Shown: piece by piece, positions 10,887 to 23,358 of the stretch
Position numbering within the stretch: the first letter of the stretch is position 1
Layout: each line of letters starts with the position of its first letter
Origin: Centrapalus pauciflorus
Taxonomy: Eukaryota > Streptophyta > Magnoliopsida > Asterales > Asteraceae
DNA: 64,000 nucleotides
Reading direction: 5' to 3'
Assembly: GCA_020465985.1 (NCBI GenBank)
Contig: JAANYP010004843.1
Coordinates: 529,733-593,732 of the forward strand
Made by a program: the position numbers and the translations under genes
The notes under the pieces: model-generated
What the model was told of the DNA's origin: nothing
The model's input: only the letters and a program-made list of their open reading frames with translations
Database searches by the model: none

Positions 10887-13705
10887 TCATCGAGGAGTAT
10901 TTGCAGGATATACAAGATTACCATCGATGCTAAAACCCGAAGAGAGATCCCCCGTGCTAGAGTATGGGTTAATCGACACCGCATAAAGGTCCGTTTGCTC
11001 GTTATCCATGTTCAACAAGTTCACACTCTCTTCATCACCTTGTCGACTTGCCCACGGATGTTGAGTAAACTTTCGTAGACTTTCGAGTTGAATCGCCACT
11101 TCTTTCATCGTAGGTCGCTCATCCCCCGTAAGATTAAGGCATCTTTTCACAAGTTCGGCGATTTCTTGAAGTTGCTCAAGACTACCTTCCCGTACAACTC
11201 TCGGTTCAAGAATCTGAAACAAACGGTTTTCTTTTAGCGACATAATGAAATACGTAGCTAGATTTCTTTCCTCCTCGGTTCGATCCATACACAAGGGTTT
11301 TTTCCCGGTTAGAAGCTCGGCAAGCACAACTCCAAAGCTATAAACGTCACTCTTTTCAGTTAACTGACTTGTGTGGAAGTATTCGGGATCTAGGTACCCT
11401 AATGTCCCTTGAACGAGCGTGGTTACTTGCGTTTGATCAATCGGGACTAACCTCGAAGCTCCAAAATCTGAGATCTTCGTGGTGTAATTATCATCTAATA
11501 ATATGTTTGCAGACTTCACATCTCTATGGATAACGGGTGTTGATGTGGCGGAGTGAAGATACGAAAGCGCACCAGCAGATTCTGCGGCTACTCTTAAACG
11601 ATTCTCCCACGATAACCAAGTCATGGTGCCGTTACCATGAATATGATTGAAGAGAGTTCCGTTTGACACGTATTCGTAAACTAATAACGGAACCTCAGTC
11701 TCCAAACAACATCCCAAAAGCTTCACAACATTCCGATGGTTAACTTGTGTCAAGATAACCACTTCGTTGATAAACTGATCGATTTGGGTTTCATCCATTA
11801 CACGAGACTTTTTGATTGCAACGACTCGTTGATCGCTTAAAATGCCTTTGTAAACAGTACCATAACCACCACGGCCCAAGATCCGGTCATCGGCGTAATT
11901 GTTGGTGGCCTTTTCTAACTCTTCTGCAGTAAAGACTTTGGTTGAATCGACACTGCCTTGGTTGCTCATTATTCGTTGTTTAAGTAACAAACCGCCGTTT
12001 TGTTGAAACAATTTCTGCCGGAGTTTAATAAGCTTCCTCTTCTTGATGCTGAAATACAGCCATGTTATTCCGACTAAAATGCCTAAGAAACCAAATCCCA
12101 TACCTGCATTGCATGTTACCACATCAAACAAAGCTCCTTTAACTTGTAGCAATATACGTTTTCAGTCCTTTAACTTGTAACATTTTTATGGTTCAAGTGT
12201 TCAACCAAACAAGTATAGATACATTTTGTTTGGTGATTGGGAACATAGAATCTATAGATCACACGATTCACATCTTTTATGTTAGCCACTTAGGGGGTGT
12301 CTGTTTACTTTCAATGGAATCATTAAAAAGTTATTCAAAGGTAAAATGAGATCTTAATGATTCCATTAAGAAGTAAACAAATCTGTTAATTAGCCAGACG
12401 TCTGTCTTTGAATTGGTGTGGGTTACCTTTCATTTTTACATCGTGATCGAGCTATCAAAGGCAAGAAGAAAACAAGTGGTTACTTAGTAGTTACCTAGAG
12501 AAAACTTGATAACGGGGAATTGCGAATTTTGAGCAACACAACCTCGTCCGTTCTTAAGAACATAACCATCTTTGCAAGAACATGTATATCCTCCTGGAGT
12601 ATTTGTACAAATCCCCTCACAGGGATTATTGTTTGGATCTTCACATTCATCAATATCTGTCACCATCAAACACAAAATTTAGTAATTTATGGCAATTTAA
12701 TTTGTTCTGAACCATGAAACTCATCAATTAATCCGAATAAAGTCTGAAAAAACATGAGGCAAAAATGTAACCTTTGCAGCCTGGATCAAGATACGGCTGG
12801 CCCTCACAACCTTGATTGCATCTACATCTGTATCCTGGAACCCCAGTATCTGAATCAATACACTCACTATTTGCTTTACATGCCAAAACGCCACCGTTTC
12901 TAGCTTCACTGCAGCTCAAGTTCCCGATCACCCAATCCACCAGTATCGGAACACTAGCCCTGGTCCGGTTCATGAAATTTGGGTCCACAAAATCCGACAC
13001 CCCATGAAATGTAAACCGTTCTTGCTCACCCATAAACGAGTAAGTACAAGGATCGAAAGACCAGATGTTGGTGTGGTTGGAGGTCATGCTGCCAACAGAA
13101 GTGTAGTAATACTTCAACGCCTTTGGTATCGATGTTTGACAACATCCGACACCTGTACACGATCCGTTTCTAACGTCCTCGGGCTGCGAACACAGTGCAA
13201 TGCACCCGCTGGTGAAGTTTACTTGTGATGGGCCTAAAAACAAGGCGAAGTCATCGCATCCGATTAAAGTGAACTGGTTTTTTTGTGAAAATGTGAAAGG
13301 TGACGTCCAGCCAAGACTAGTGTAGGTTGGATCGTCTTGGGTGATGTTTCCGAATTGATCGTAACATTTTCTTGCAACTTTGTTAGCAACTCGGAATGTT
13401 GAATCGGAGAATTCTAGGATTTCAAGACCGCCAATGAAGGGTTTAGGAGGATGAAAAGTAGTGTTGCAGGTCAATTCGAACCAGTCGCTTATGAAGCAGT
13501 CTGGACCGATACCAAAGGGATATGGAATGGTTACATTTCCACATTGGCGTTGGCAGCCGGGCTTGGATACGTTGGCGGCTTTTGTGATGGTGGCGATGTC
13601 ACCGGCGGTGGTGTTTGTGGTGGTTGATTGGGATGTAGAGTGTGTGATTGATAGGCCAAAGAAGAACAAAAATAAACGAATATTTCTTTTTCTTGTGAAC
13701 TTCAT
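10887..13705 (-). CDS. Wall-associated receptor kinase (WAK/WAKL)
   Basis: This is a plasma-membrane receptor kinase expected to bind pectin or oligogalacturonides and signal through a cytoplasmic Ser/Thr kinase. Exons 12772-13705, 12495-12656 and 10887-12103 join in frame into 770 aa, the usual WAK length and three-exon structure. A signal peptide covers about residues 1-26. The cysteine-rich GUB_WAK pectin-binding domain begins at CQRQCGNVTIPYPFGIG (from residue 51), with an EGF-like region near 285-311. The calcium-binding EGF (DIDECEDPN) has six Cys at 316, 324, 328, 337, 339 and 351. A membrane segment lies at about 366-385. In the kinase, the glycine loop GRGGYGTVYKG is at 442-452, the lysine is K463, HRDVKSAN carries D560, and DFG starts at D578. 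All catalytic residues are present. I chose the ATG at 13705, not 13756, because it places the signal peptide at the N-terminus. Intron 2 carries a small foldback element. Confidence 0.95.
12292..12388. mobile_element. Small foldback MITE in WAK intron 2
   Basis: Within about 100 bp the left half GTCTGTTTACTTTCAATGGA with ATCATTAA is mirrored by TTAATGATTCCATTAAGAAG with TAAACAAATCTG. It is a near-complete hairpin without coding capacity. The superfamily cannot be fixed from this copy. Confidence 0.55.
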
Positions 13706-13881
13706 GTTTCTTGAACGTATTTTCTGTGAAAAATGGAATTTAGACTTGAGAGGCAAATGGGGGTGCGTTTCTTTCGGTTTTATTTGACATTGTGGGCTGG
13801 GCGGGCTGGCGTTATTATGTCAACTTGTTAAATATTTAATTAGACTCACCAACCATTGATTATTCATTAACGAAATATCTA

Positions 13882-14373
13882 TCTATACTATTAAAAGAGT
13901 AACTATACTCATTTCTGGTGAAGCCATGTGTCGTCACCATGAATCAACACGTGACATTTATAGATTTTAAAAATAATAAAGAAATTTAAATTAAATCTAT
14001 CCAAATCTAATATAATCCACTTTTAAATTCAAATCAAATCAAACAAAATCTAATACTCTACTAACTTATTAATTAAATCTATCCAAATCTAATATAATCC
14101 ACTTTTAAATTCAAATCAAATCAAATCAAACAAAATCTAATAATCTACTAACTTATTAATTATAAGATAATATAATAAAAGTTTAAAAAATAGATAAGAA
14201 AATAATTACTCTTCATGTATATTTAGAAATATACAAAATTATTAGGTCATAATAAATAATAATATAATCTTATATAGTTTTGTTTAAAAAATAACATTTA
14301 TATCTTTATCTTTTTATTTATTATATTTTATATATATTAAAAATATCCGCGTAATACGCGGGTAATAAACTAG
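13882..14373 (+). mobile_element. Non-autonomous Helitron (complete ends)
   Basis: This 492-bp element starts TCTATACTATTAAAAGAG and ends with the hairpin CCGCGTAATACGCGG (14347-14361) followed by GTAATAAACTAG. The flanks are A (13881) and T (14374), the Helitron A|T insertion rule. An internal block of about 80 bp, AATCTATCCAAATCTAATAT onward, is tandemly duplicated at about 13995 and 14074. It sits 177 bp upstream of the WAK start codon, so it is in the promoter. It has no coding capacity. Confidence 0.85.
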
Positions 14374-14625
14374 TATTTCATAATATTTTGTTGTAAATAT
14401 ATCGTGATTTTCCCATTTAACAGGGTTTTATTTTTAAAACAGTCCAATGTAATTTCAGTATTTTGTAATTTAAGTTTGTATTTGTTTCATGATTGGAATT
14501 AAGTTTCTTAACTTTTATTTTTGAAGCAAAAAGGTTTTAAAATTATTACTTTTAGAGTACAATAACTTATAGAATTTATATTTTACATGCAATTTTCGGT
14601 GCCTAAATACAAACATTTCTCAAGA

Positions 14626-14627
<2 letters not shown>

Positions 14628-14660
<33 letters not shown>

Positions 14661-14661
14661 T
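14628..14661. repeat. (TTA)n microsatellite
   Basis: A TTA/ATT run of about 34 bp in the WAK upstream region. Confidence 0.95.
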
Positions 14662-14724
14662 GCAGTTTAATAGGTCCACTTCTCTCCGTTTTTTTTTTCT
14701 TTATTAGTTGGTGGTGAAAAATCT

Positions 14725-14870
14725 TGTGAATGATAAAAAAAGATCATGTGAATGGTCATTCACACCATTCACACGCTGTGAAATGACCATTCACATGGAT
14801 GACCATTCACATAAATATGCATTGAGCATTCACATAATTTTTAAGGTTACAAAAAGTGTGAATGTATGTG
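14725..14870. repeat. Cluster of TGTGAATG / CATTCACA inverted words
   Basis: An 18-bp perfect palindrome, TGTGAATGGTCATTCACA, lies at 14747-14764. Around it are further copies of CCATTCACA, GACCATTCACAT (twice), GCATTCACAT and GTGTGAATG. The cluster spans about 145 bp and can form several alternative hairpins. Origin unknown; it may be the core of a degenerate foldback element. Confidence 0.7.
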
Positions 14871-15403
14871 AAATTCATATATCATGCGTATAACATTAAA
14901 TTAAACATGATTATGAGAAAAAAAATTTTAAAAAAAGTTTTTTTAAGATTCTTACCTTCGGATGTACTTGATTTCGAGAGATACTTATTTGAACCTGACT
15001 CTATACTTATATATCTATATTTAGAAGAAAAAAAAAGGACTTAACTTATCCGGAGATGTGCTACTCGGGCAGGCTGCATATGGTGTTTCCTCTATCTGTT
15101 TATATAAAGGTATTTAAATTATAATTTTTATTCTTTGTAATAGAAAATTTCCAATGGATTTCTCAACATTATTATAGCATGCATTTCATGAATATATATA
15201 TATATGAATAAAAATACTGATTTAATTTTAATTCTCTTAAAATCAAGAATATTCTTCTTAATATACGTTAATTCATCAAGAAAATTGAAAAATGGTTCTA
15301 ATTAAACTGCATCCAATATATGGCTTTATGTTATAATTAAAAAGTAGGTTATATGAATATAAACAATTTTAAATATACACAAACTTTCTTACAACATATA
15401 TAA
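14871..15403. other. Intergenic, no gene seen
   Basis: AT-rich sequence with only short unsupported ORFs and a TATATATATA tract near 15196. Confidence 0.4.
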
Positions 15404-15412
15404 TAAATATTC

Positions 15413-15813
15413 GGGTTAATATTGAAAAAACCCTACGAACTTTCATGAATTTATCGATTAAGTCACTGTACTTTTTTTCTAAGTGTTTATGTCCCTGGAC
15501 AATTTTTGTCTTATTCAAAACTATACATTTGACTTATTTAGCAGGTCATTAACCGGTAAACGGTACAGTGACCTAAACAAGAAAAAAGAAAGTTCAGTGA
15601 CTTAATCGTGAAAATAAAAAAAGGATAGTTGGTTTTTTAATAATAAATCATTCGAGATTCTAATTGTTTTACCTGTTAAGCAGGTAGCAAGTTAAAAATA
15701 TATAGTTTTGAATAAGACAAATTTTGTTTAGGGACTTAAATACTCGAAAAAAAAGTTCAGTGACTTAATCGATAATTGCATGAAAGTCCGTGGGGTTTTT
15801 TCAATATTAACCC
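15413..15813. mobile_element. Mutator-like MITE with 9-bp target duplication
   Basis: The 401-bp element is flanked by TAAATATTC at 15404-15412 and again at 15814-15822. Its ends are long inverted repeats: GGGTTAATATTGAAAAAACC then C(T)ACG(A/G)ACTTTCATG on the left, with the complement on the right. A second inverted pair (AAGTTCAGTGACTTAATCG and its complement) lies inside. The 9-bp duplication points to a MULE-type transposase in trans. It shares its terminus style with the elements at 31040-31353 and 61583-62998. Confidence 0.85.
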
Positions 15814-16014
15814 TAAATATTCAGAATCTAAAACAATGGTCGGAGAACGTGTTTATCAAATTTAGGTACTTGTGATTTACACTGATCATCGGTTAATAAG
15901 ATATATAACTGAGGTTTTAAAAATTTATGGGTGTTGTAGGGATGAACAATTGACACATCCAAAAATTCAGATTAATTATTAGTTAAACAAGCTCCTATTT
16001 AATCAAACTGAAAT

Positions 16015-16225
16015 ATGGAAGCTCAATGCTCATTACAAAAATAAAAAGATAATACAAAATAAAAAATAATACGAAAAATAAAATAAAGAAAAAAAAGATT
16101 TCTAGATTTTTTCGATTAAATTGATTGTTTTAGGAGGACATTTCCGTTGACTAAAATTTAAGTAAGTCAATGGACAATTGTATATGTGCCAATCAGAAGG
16201 AGATATGGTTGACTTTTGGTGATCG
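16015..16225 (-). promoter_or_regulatory. W-box segment, possible displaced WAK upstream region
   Basis: This segment is similar to 10530-10690. It contains CCGTTGACTAAA and GGTTGACTTTTGG (W-box cores) and AAGTCAATGG. In minus-strand sense it lies about 2.4 kb upstream of the intact WAK start, with a Helitron and a MULE-type MITE in between. Without those insertions it would be about 900 bp closer. Confidence 0.4.
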
Positions 16226-16290
16226 CATGTTTGTTGCCACTGAGAAGCGGTCAAATCTCACCAAGTTAAATATGCCATGATGACTTTTTA

Positions 16291-16669
16291 GGAAAATGCT
16301 GTATTTATAGTTTCATGTTTAGTTTTATGTCATGATAAAGATAATTTGGTAATCACTTTACAATAATATACATAACTGGTTTAAATTGTTTGGATTACAT
16401 TTATCAATAAGTGATTATTTGCATTCAAAATTAATCCTACCATATTTTTTTTTATAAGATAAAAAATGTAGTTTATTTGATTAATAAGTTATTATTTGGT
16501 CATTTATAAGTTAAAACGTAAATCCAAACATTTTAAAGAGTAATTATTTGATAATTGTGATAGCGAACAACAAAAGTTAAACCAAACACTAAATTTTTGA
16601 CAACATATATTTGAGTATAAGTTTTCAAAATGCTTTAGAATTTTTTTCAAAACACAAATCCGAACACTC
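16291..16669 (-). mobile_element. Tourist-like MITE, same family as 63491-63862
   Basis: It is flanked by TTA at 16288-16290 and 16670-16672. Its right end in reverse reads AGTGTTCGGATTTGTGTTTT, matching the left end GGTGTTTGGATTTGTGTTTG of the element at 63491. Interior blocks such as AATAAGTGATTATTTGCATT and TTTAAATTGTTTGGATTACA also match in inverse orientation. It has no coding capacity. Confidence 0.65.
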
Positions 16670-17036
16670 TTAGGATGTGTCTGATGTGTCTGATATGTGG
16701 GTTTAGGAATGAAGGAATGGATTGATTCCTGGTGGTATGTTTGGAATCTGGTTTGGGGATGAAAATTTGGAAATGGTTCTTAAAGCTTGAAACTGAAGAG
16801 GAGAGGACGAGAGGTGGGTTTCAATCTTCATTTATGTTATTATATGTTGCTTTTTCATTCTTCTTTTTTGTAGATAAATTTCATGAATAAAAATAAATAT
16901 CATTTATTTCATTTGTGTATTAATATTTGATAGCCAAACCCAAGTGACAAACCAAACAATTTTATTATAAATGATGTTAAAAGCCATACCCATAACCATT
17001 CCATACTTCTATCAAACTCATATCCAATTATCAATT

Positions 17037-17510
17037 AAGGGTGTTAACAAATACCCGAATCCAAGAATCCGATCCGAAACCTGAAAACCCAATCCAAAAT
17101 TTTTGAGTCTCCGAATTTCAGATATACTAACTTCGGATAATCCGAAACTTAAGATTTTCAGATTATCCAAATTTCATATTTCAACTTTCACATATTTATA
17201 ACTCGTTTAAGCATTTTAATCTCTTTTCACGTGTTTTTTTTGTTATTTTAAGTTTAAAGTATGATATATTTTCATTTGTGACACAATTACTTTTTTATAC
17301 GTTAAAAGGTATATAGATTTGTATTTTATATATTTGAATTCATTTTATAAATTTTAAAGTTTAATTAAAAAGTTGACTTTTCGAATAATCCAAATTTTTT
17401 TATATCCAAAGTTCGGTTCATCCGAAAATCGAATACGAATTCGGATAGTAATATTCATGGATCCAATTTTCGGATTATCCGAAATTCGGATATCCAGAAA
17501 GAACACCCCT
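17037..17510. mobile_element. Foldback element with AGGGGTGTT-type ends
   Basis: The left end AAGGGTGTTAACAAATACCC is mirrored by a right end of GAACACCCCT. The interior is full of TCCGAAA, CGGATTATCCGAAA and TTCGGATATCC words typical of plant hAT-like MITEs. I could not read a clean target duplication. Confidence 0.45.
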
Positions 17511-18014
17511 AATTGTGATTCTAACATGACAAACCAAATGTCACCTGAAATACTAATTACCCTTCCGATCTTAATGTTAGCATCACAACACACAACTTAC
17601 TAAAAATGTAAAAGGTCACAAGTGAACAACCGAACACGCATACAAAGAACCTAAGATTAATAAAAAGACCCAACACCTCAATGTAAGAAGAAATATTCAA
17701 GAGAATTTAATGGTGATCAAATCGAAAACTAAATAGGTGTAAGCAAGCAAACAAGATTCTTGGTAGATCTAATGGTTGTGCAATGGGCACAGGTTGAATC
17801 TGAAATGTCATGACAAGTTCCTAAGTGAAAAAAAAATCCGGAAAAGAAGATGAAATGGTTATGTGTCTCTTCCTTTTTATAAAATTATCACAATTTGTGA
17901 CCATAATTCTTTGTAGTGATTCAAATACTAGATATATAAGTTACCAAAAAAGGTTAAAAGGAAGACTAAAGTATAACCTGATTAATATTGCGTCGATAAT
18001 ATTAGCAGCAATAC
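17511..18014. other. Intergenic, no gene seen
   Basis: No supported ORF or element end. A plus-strand ORF of 85 codons at 17825 has no recognisable domain and is probably chance. Confidence 0.4.
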
Positions 18015-18017
18015 TTA

Positions 18018-18722
18018 GGGGACGTTTGATTCGCAGAATGTTTTCGGAAGAAATGAAATCTGTCGAAAAAATGAAAAACTGAAAGAAAGAAATAGAATTA
18101 AATTTCATTCATTGTTGCTGGTTGACAGGAATGACATAAATGAAAGGGTAAATTACAAATTTCGTCCCTGTGGTTATAGAGAAATTACGGATAAGGTCCT
18201 TCTATAGAAGGAATAAATTTGGGTTGGGAAAGGAAAGGATCTGCACAAATCTTTTTTATTTTTATTTTTTAAATTATAAAAATATTTAGTTATTAATTAA
18301 AATAGAGTTAATTGCCTATATTTATAATAATCTCAAGGGTAGAATGGTCATTTTTAAAAAAATGACCGGTCAAAGGACCAAATCCATAACAAAATGTTAA
18401 CCTGTAATTTCATCTATAGAAGGAACTTATCCGTAATTTCCCTATAACCACAGGGACGAAATTTGTAATTTACCCTAAATGAAATTAAATTTCATTCTTT
18501 ATTATTTATTTGTTTGGTTTGTAAAATGGGATGAGTTGGTGTCGACAAGGGAAAAAATATTTTGGAAATGAAATTTCAATTCCTGATCAGTTGGGTAAAA
18601 AAATAAATTACAATGGAAGGGTAAAAATTTTTATGTCAAAAGAAATTATTTTTCATATTTTTTTTAGCCAACCAAACATATAAATAAATGTAAATTTCAT
18701 TCCAATTGAAACAAACATGCCC
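18018..18722. mobile_element. Tourist-like MITE interrupted by a second MITE
   Basis: The outer ends GGGGACGTTTGATTCGCAG and ATTGAAACAAACATGCCC are imperfect inverted repeats, flanked by TTA at 18015-18017 and 18723-18725. The interior repeats GAAATGAAATTT and ATTTCATTC. The element at 18145-18476 is inserted within it. Without the insert it is about 370 bp. Confidence 0.65.
18145..18476. mobile_element. Nested foldback MITE with TIRs of about 65 bp
   Basis: The left terminus AGGGTAAATTACAAATTTCG, then TCCCTGTGGTTATAG, is repeated inverted almost perfectly at the right end. Both continue through AAATTACGGATAAG and TTCTATAGA. Flanking AAATGAA on both sides gives a 7-8 bp target duplication. 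It lies inside the Tourist-like element 18018-18722, so it is younger than that element. Confidence 0.8.
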
Positions 18723-18771
18723 TTAACCGTACAAATCTTTGGCTTTTAAAGATACCACAAGTCACAACCAA

Positions 18772-18810
18772 CTAGTGTAATACCCATGCGGTGCACGGTA
18801 TAAATTTTCT
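18772..18810 (-). mobile_element. Helitron 3' terminus, minus orientation; 5' end not located
   Basis: On the minus strand the sequence ends CCGTGCACCGCATGGGTATTACACTAG, with CTAG at 18772-18775 and insertion between A (18771) and the element. The hairpin is built from CCGTGC..GCATGG. The element body extends to higher coordinates. I did not find a matching TC 5' end with confidence, so its length and any captured sequence are open. Confidence 0.55.
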
Positions 18811-21800
18811 TATGCTTATAAAAACATAAATTTATGAAATGCCAAAAATAACAAACAATTTGACCATTAATGTTGATTGTATATTTAGAAGTATTTAATC
18901 AAAACCATTTATGTAAGTAAAATTTTAAATACACCAAATCTCAATAGAGTACAATCAAAACAAAATTTCTTGCAGATGATCTTGACCTTTGATATGAGCT
19001 CATCTACAATTACATTTCTAGCTTGGTGCATAGCATGTCAAGTTTATCGCCTTTAATAGGCTATCCCTGTGTTTAATGTACCTTCCATCCCTGCAGACAT
19101 AATTTTTTCAGTAATAATTAGAGAAAACCACCACTGGTACTCCAGTTTTGATAGCAATACTGAATACACTTTTCTACAAAAAAGATAAAATAAATAAACA
19201 AATAAAAGCAGGTATTATTGATGTCTTATATTTTGTTTCAAACATACAATTATTTTCAACTAAAATATAGACCGGAAAGGAATGTACCTTCAAGAACAAA
19301 GTCCACTTCATATCCAAGCTTTCTTCTTCGCATACATCTCAACCCTCTTAAGTATTTTTTTAATGATCATAGAGCAAAGCGAAGCACTAAAAGTATATGA
19401 TAAAAGGCCAAGTGGATTCTAGATGTGTGACAAAACAGTCAAGAAACTTGACTATACATGGCCACTGGATTCCAAATGTTACATGTTTCTTATTTTGACA
19501 TCAAACTTACAACAAAAATTGTTTGGGTAAAGCACAATTAATCTAAACCCCAAACATATGAAACAATTACCAAAACCATCATCTCACTTGAAAAAAAAAA
19601 CATATCTGATCATACATATAACTAAAACTTTTGGATCAACTAATGGTATTGAAGAACGAAGAAAAGGAGATGGAAATCTAACCTTGGGGACGATGAACAG
19701 CCAAAATTGTCACATGCATGTTGCACATTGGCTCATACCTATTGAACAATGATCATGAATAAGCAATCAAGTCATGGTGTAAAAGAGTCAAACATAAGAT
19801 CAGTAACTTGTTGCCTTCTTACCAAAATAACAAAATTAATCTTATTTTAAATTATGATTCAAAGAGTTTGATATGCATGTATTTACACTATAGTTCTCAA
19901 AGACACAAACTCATAAACACTTCCATTTGTTCTCTTTTAGACTTTTACTCACTTCCTTTGAATGTTCTACACAATAAGGATGTTGAAAAGAGCGTATGAA
20001 TGTAGTAATGGAATGGTGGTTGCACCACACGGTTATGATACGAAGACAACCATAGGGGGCAAATACTTGTTTCCATTGCTTAAAATGGTTGTACGTTGAG
20101 TTTTAAAATAAGCCTCCAATTTAAAACGACTAAGATTTATGCTACTTTGATCAATAGTTCCAATCTACCCATGTAGAGAGTTTACGTCTATTTCATAGGT
20201 AATATAAAAACCACTATTTTATTAAAGCCCATAATTAAATAAAAACCTAATATTCAGATGTCCTCGTTCACAGATTTTGAAATAACATGATCTGCTCACA
20301 TGTAAACACTAAAACTCAACATCAAGAATCTTAAGTAGTCGAAGTGTCAAATGATGTGTAAATCATTTCTCAAACAAAAAAAATTGAATTACTTTACTGA
20401 AATCAGACCGAGAGACAAACCTGAAACTCGGACGACATATAAAGGATAGATTTCCCTTTCCAAAACAAAGCAGAATTTGTTTGTCTCCAGATTTATTGTG
20501 CTGCAGCGAGAAGGCCAGGGAGGAAAGCAGAGACGAATGAAGCAAACAATTGATGGTACCGAGAGGGAGACTGATGGTATTATACATGAGGCGGTAGACA
20601 CAGTGTTCTCTCCTCCCTTTTGTAGTTCTGCATGTGTTATAAAGGGATGTTCATCATGCTACCGGTAACTGCATACTACAGAAAGCGGTTTAGGTGATGA
20701 TGGTGGAATCTAAATATCCTTAAAACACTTGTACTTCGTTCATGAAAAAAAGTCTATACAACGGTGATTATTTATCCAAAAAATATCTAAAAATTCAATC
20801 AACCCATAGAGAAATCTTCTCTCTCCTCCAAGTGTAATACATATAAGTAATTATGAAGTAGAAGAATATACACGATTAACACTAATTGAAAAGGTAGCAA
20901 TTAAACTATTTCATTTGTCTGTTCATCAATTGGACATATGATACTCAACCATCAAATGTTATGTTCTATGATTTTTTATTTAAATAATGGGAAGTGATTT
21001 ATGTAAAAGGAATTCACACTTGAAGTCCATAGGTAATATGTTTACCATCTGGGCTGAACGAAGATATGAAGAACCCTGTTGTGAAATGTGAACCTTAAGT
21101 TTTTTTTAATCAACTTATGAGATTACTTGGACATTGTGGAACTTACAACTTTTGTTTAAATTTCATGTCTTATCAATTAATAAAATTAATTTATTGGCCC
21201 CAGATTTACCATATGTAATGCAAGCTCCATGGGTTCATAAAGAACGACAACCACAGGCGACTCGCTACCAGTAACATACATTAGAAGTATCCAAGAATCA
21301 GCATGGATGAAACAATCATACCTGAAGCCAAAACCATAATGTATCTTTTAAAAAATGGTGTATCACATCATATCTCCATAAAAAATCGATTATCCCGTAT
21401 GAGGATCAAAAGCATTCTTGGATTTATGGGTTGCATATGACGGCTCGAGCCTGAGATACAGAAAATAGATATCACAAGCAATTAATTATGAGAAAGAAGA
21501 TGGATAAAAATAAATCACGCCTAGAAGCGTGTTCAGGTCTACTTACAGAAGCACCACCATTTATAAAATGCAAGCTCACCAAGTGTATTAAGCATCCACT
21601 TCCCATTTATACAACAATGATATATAAAGCCAAGCTCTCAAATTACCAATACCTAAATTGTGTTTAAATGCCACATTTGAAATGCTTTGCTACATAAGTT
21701 GCACATGTATCCTTTAGATTTGAAATCGTAAAGTACAAACATAAACATCATGCAACATATTAAAAATGTAAGCTCACACTCTAATATTTCGTATACCATA

Positions 21801-22680
21801 CTTCATTGTAGTAGTTGACATTTATTAAGCATAAGCTCATTAGTATTTATAAAATTTTTAGCAACCCATCTGAATCTACAGTGCAATCCGAAATATAATG
21901 CAATATTTGTTCATATCTATATAAGCAAGAAAGAGTTCAACACCACAACATAACACACAAATAATGACAAAGTGAAGCTAAATTAATAAATAATCAAAAA
22001 TAGTGATGTTAATCATGTATAGAAATCATAAAAGGGGAAGATAAAAACACAATATCGCTCAAAATTGAACGCAACCTTATATATATGTTTTTTAAATTTT
22101 AACCAAGGAAATATACTAACCAAATTCATTGTGATCACATGCATAAAGATTACAAAAGTAAAAATTAACCAAACCTCAAGATTATATATAGTTAAAATCT
22201 GGCAAGCAACAATATGTAAGATTATACATTGAAGTAGACATTGTGAACTTGTTCCCTGACATTGATTGTATATTTGTCTGTCAAATACTTACAATTGCTA
22301 TCTAAAAAAATATGTATGGCCACCGTGTGAGTGATAATGCCATGAAAAAGAATGTTAGACAAAATACGTGTTCTTGGTGCTTCCTCTTGCAAAAATTATA
22401 AAAGAAAGTACACCAAGGAACCAAGTATCATAAGAAATTTCAGCATTCAACAAAAGTTGAAGTCATCAAGAATAGATGGCAACTTCGATATACTATATAA
22501 ATAATTACCAGGCAATTAAATCAATCAATATCTTCATACAATCAGAACGTTAAGCAACTCAACATGCAGATCATCGTATTATGGCCAAAACAGAATCGCT
22601 AAAAAGGAAACGATATAAAAAGGGAATGTAAGCTTTCAAAAAAGTTTCAACACCATGAATGTTTTGATGCACTAAGAATA
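18811..22680. other. Unassigned region with isolated exon-like segments
   Basis: No gene can be modelled. Minus-strand pieces with plausible AG..GT borders include one at about 21215-21280 encoding SESPVVVVLYEPMELALHM and one at about 21405-21465 encoding LEPSYATHKSKNAFDPHTG. I do not recognise either. They may be exons of a decayed or non-coding transcription unit that also covers the XRN-like pieces. A 63-codon plus-strand ORF at 20477 has no recognisable features. Confidence 0.3.
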
Positions 22681-22979
22681 CCTGTTGGACAAAAATCAAT
22701 AATAGGTGAGTTTGGATTTGTCATCAGTTTTCTGTAATGCTCTTGAAGTGCATGGGAACTGCAGAAGAATTCTGTTAAACTTGTAAATTAGTATGGATAC
22801 AAATCTAGGAAATAGAATTATAGCAGTTGAGACCATACAGCAAGGAAAACTCCTAATAGCTGATTAAATGGTTTAAAGTTTGAATGGAGAATCTAGCTAA
22901 AATCTTACACGTGATTGTCAAAGATCATTAAGATAAGAAGCAAATGAAGCATAATGATAAGGATAAAACCTGAAAGAAA

Positions 22980-23358
<379 letters not shown>

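Noticed and set aside
12520..13787. Plus-strand ORFs of 63-108 codons
   Set aside because: Antisense shadows of the WAK exons, which have clear domains on the minus strand.
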